Origin: Planctomycetota bacterium
Lineage (GTDB): Bacteria > Planctomycetota > Planctomycetia > Gemmatales > Gemmataceae
Reading direction: 5' to 3'
Assembly: GCA_009920765.1 (NCBI GenBank)
Contig: RFZJ01000027.1
Span: 1-43,375 of the forward strand
Length of the DNA stretch: 43,375 nt
Of this stretch, positions 43,244 through 43,375 are shown one piece after another (position 1 is the first letter of the stretch; each line of letters opens with the position of its first letter). The translations under genes and the position numbers were made by a program. The notes below the pieces were generated by a model. That model did not search any database. It was not told where the DNA came from and saw only the letters and a program-made list of their open reading frames with translations.

Positions 43244-43312
43244 ATGTGTCAAAATAAAGGTTGGGTCGAAGAATTAGGAGAGCGGCAAATAGAGGGAGGT
43301 ATAAAAAAATAA
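43244..43312 (+). CDS. Possible 22-residue small ORF
   Basis: ATG 43244 has AGGA 7 bases upstream and opens a 22-codon frame (MCQNKGWVEELGERQIEGG, then IKK) ending at TAA 43310-43312, inside the left arm of the rRNA terminator hairpin. The hydrophilic peptide could be real, or chance in AT-rich DNA. No homology claim is made. Confidence 0.2.
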   Translation: MCQNKGWVEELGERQIEGGIKK

Positions 43313-43334
43313 CCTCCCCGAAGGGAGGTTATTT
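43303..43334 (-). terminator. Rho-independent terminator of the rRNA operon
   Basis: On the minus strand AAATAACCTCCC and GGGAGGTTATTT form a perfect 12-bp stem closed by a TTCG loop flanked by C and G, the very stable cUUCGg tetraloop. A run of T's follows (A's at 43303-43309 on the plus strand). It begins about 6 bases after the likely 5S rRNA 3' end. Confidence 0.93.
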
Positions 43335-43339
43335 AAAAA

Positions 43340-43375
43340 CCCGGCAATAACCTACTCTCGCCCTTGACGGACTAC
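43340..43375 (-). rRNA. rrf: 5S ribosomal RNA, 3' end only
   Basis: The last 36 bases are the reverse complement of a 5S rRNA 3' portion: CCTACTCTCGC matches the conserved GCGAGAGTAGG segment, followed by the CCGGG that closes helix I. The 5' part lies beyond the window edge. The direction and the terminator just downstream indicate the end of an rRNA operon read toward the HD-domain gene. The exact mature 3' end is uncertain by a few bases. Confidence 0.88.

Noticed and set aside
1..43375. CRISPR arrays, insertion sequences, tRNA genes, prophage genes
   Set aside because: Intergenic regions are short; I found no spaced repeats, transposase motifs, terminal inverted repeats or cloverleaf patterns by eye.

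Overview
The window looks like a chromosomal segment of a planctomycete (Planctomycetota) of moderate GC. The signs are a DUF1559 prepilin-like protein with its lipoprotein partner, a MoxR/DUF58/VWA cluster joined to very large coiled-coil membrane proteins, a long NfeD plus FloA operon, PQQ-type beta-propeller and NPCBM secreted proteins, and a compact cox operon. Genus cannot be told from the sequence. I see no insertion sequence, prophage, CRISPR array or tRNA; the gene content is vertical-looking and densely packed, with many stop/start overlaps.

Layout. (a) 1-2143, minus: 5' part of a DUF4175-like membrane protein cut by the window edge. (b) 2371-4137, plus: a Tat-exported TIM-barrel sugar isomerase/epimerase-like protein and an esterase. 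(c) 4156-10366, minus: an NCS2-type permease, a long NfeD, a short NfeD, FloA and a planctomycete-type hypothetical membrane protein. (d) 10740-12026, plus: fabF, preceded by a structured leader; then surE (minus) and a 78-residue unknown protein (plus). (e) 13074-32047, minus: a long chain that begins with a PQQ-propeller protein and runs through MoxR ATPase, DUF58, a giant double-VWA protein, a DUF4175-like coiled-coil protein with an apparent frameshift, a Lys/Ser/Gln-rich secreted protein, a prenyltransferase-fold protein and an NPCBM protein, followed by a lipoprotein/DUF1559 pair. (f) 32372-41100, plus: a ten-gene cytochrome oxidase operon (diheme cytochrome c lipoprotein, coxB, coxA, ctaA, ctaB, coxC, subunit IV, sco, DUF420, small CxxC protein). 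(g) 41160-43375, minus: a secreted protein of unknown function, an HD-domain protein resembling the PhnZ diiron oxygenases, and the 3' end of a 5S rRNA gene with a strong terminator.

How the parts work together. The cox operon encodes a complete aa3-type oxidase of the A2 kind, its heme A synthesis (ctaA, ctaB), its copper insertion (Sco) and a dedicated cytochrome c. The NfeD/FloA operon is a membrane-microdomain module. The MoxR-VWA cluster joins a cytosolic AAA+ ATPase and DUF58 adaptor to membrane-anchored VWA and coiled-coil proteins and to several exported proteins. Its function is not established; it is the best candidate here for an undescribed system. A second DUF4175-like gene at the left edge suggests a paralogous copy next door.

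The most unusual small-scale signals are: a hairpin between a perfect Shine-Dalgarno and the fabF start; an extra A in a four-A run that splits the big coiled-coil gene; an 11-bp inverted repeat with a T-run at 2234-2260; tandem ATCGAT palindromes before the cox operon; and an orphan PhnZ-like protein whose metal site is intact but whose lid tyrosine appears shifted.
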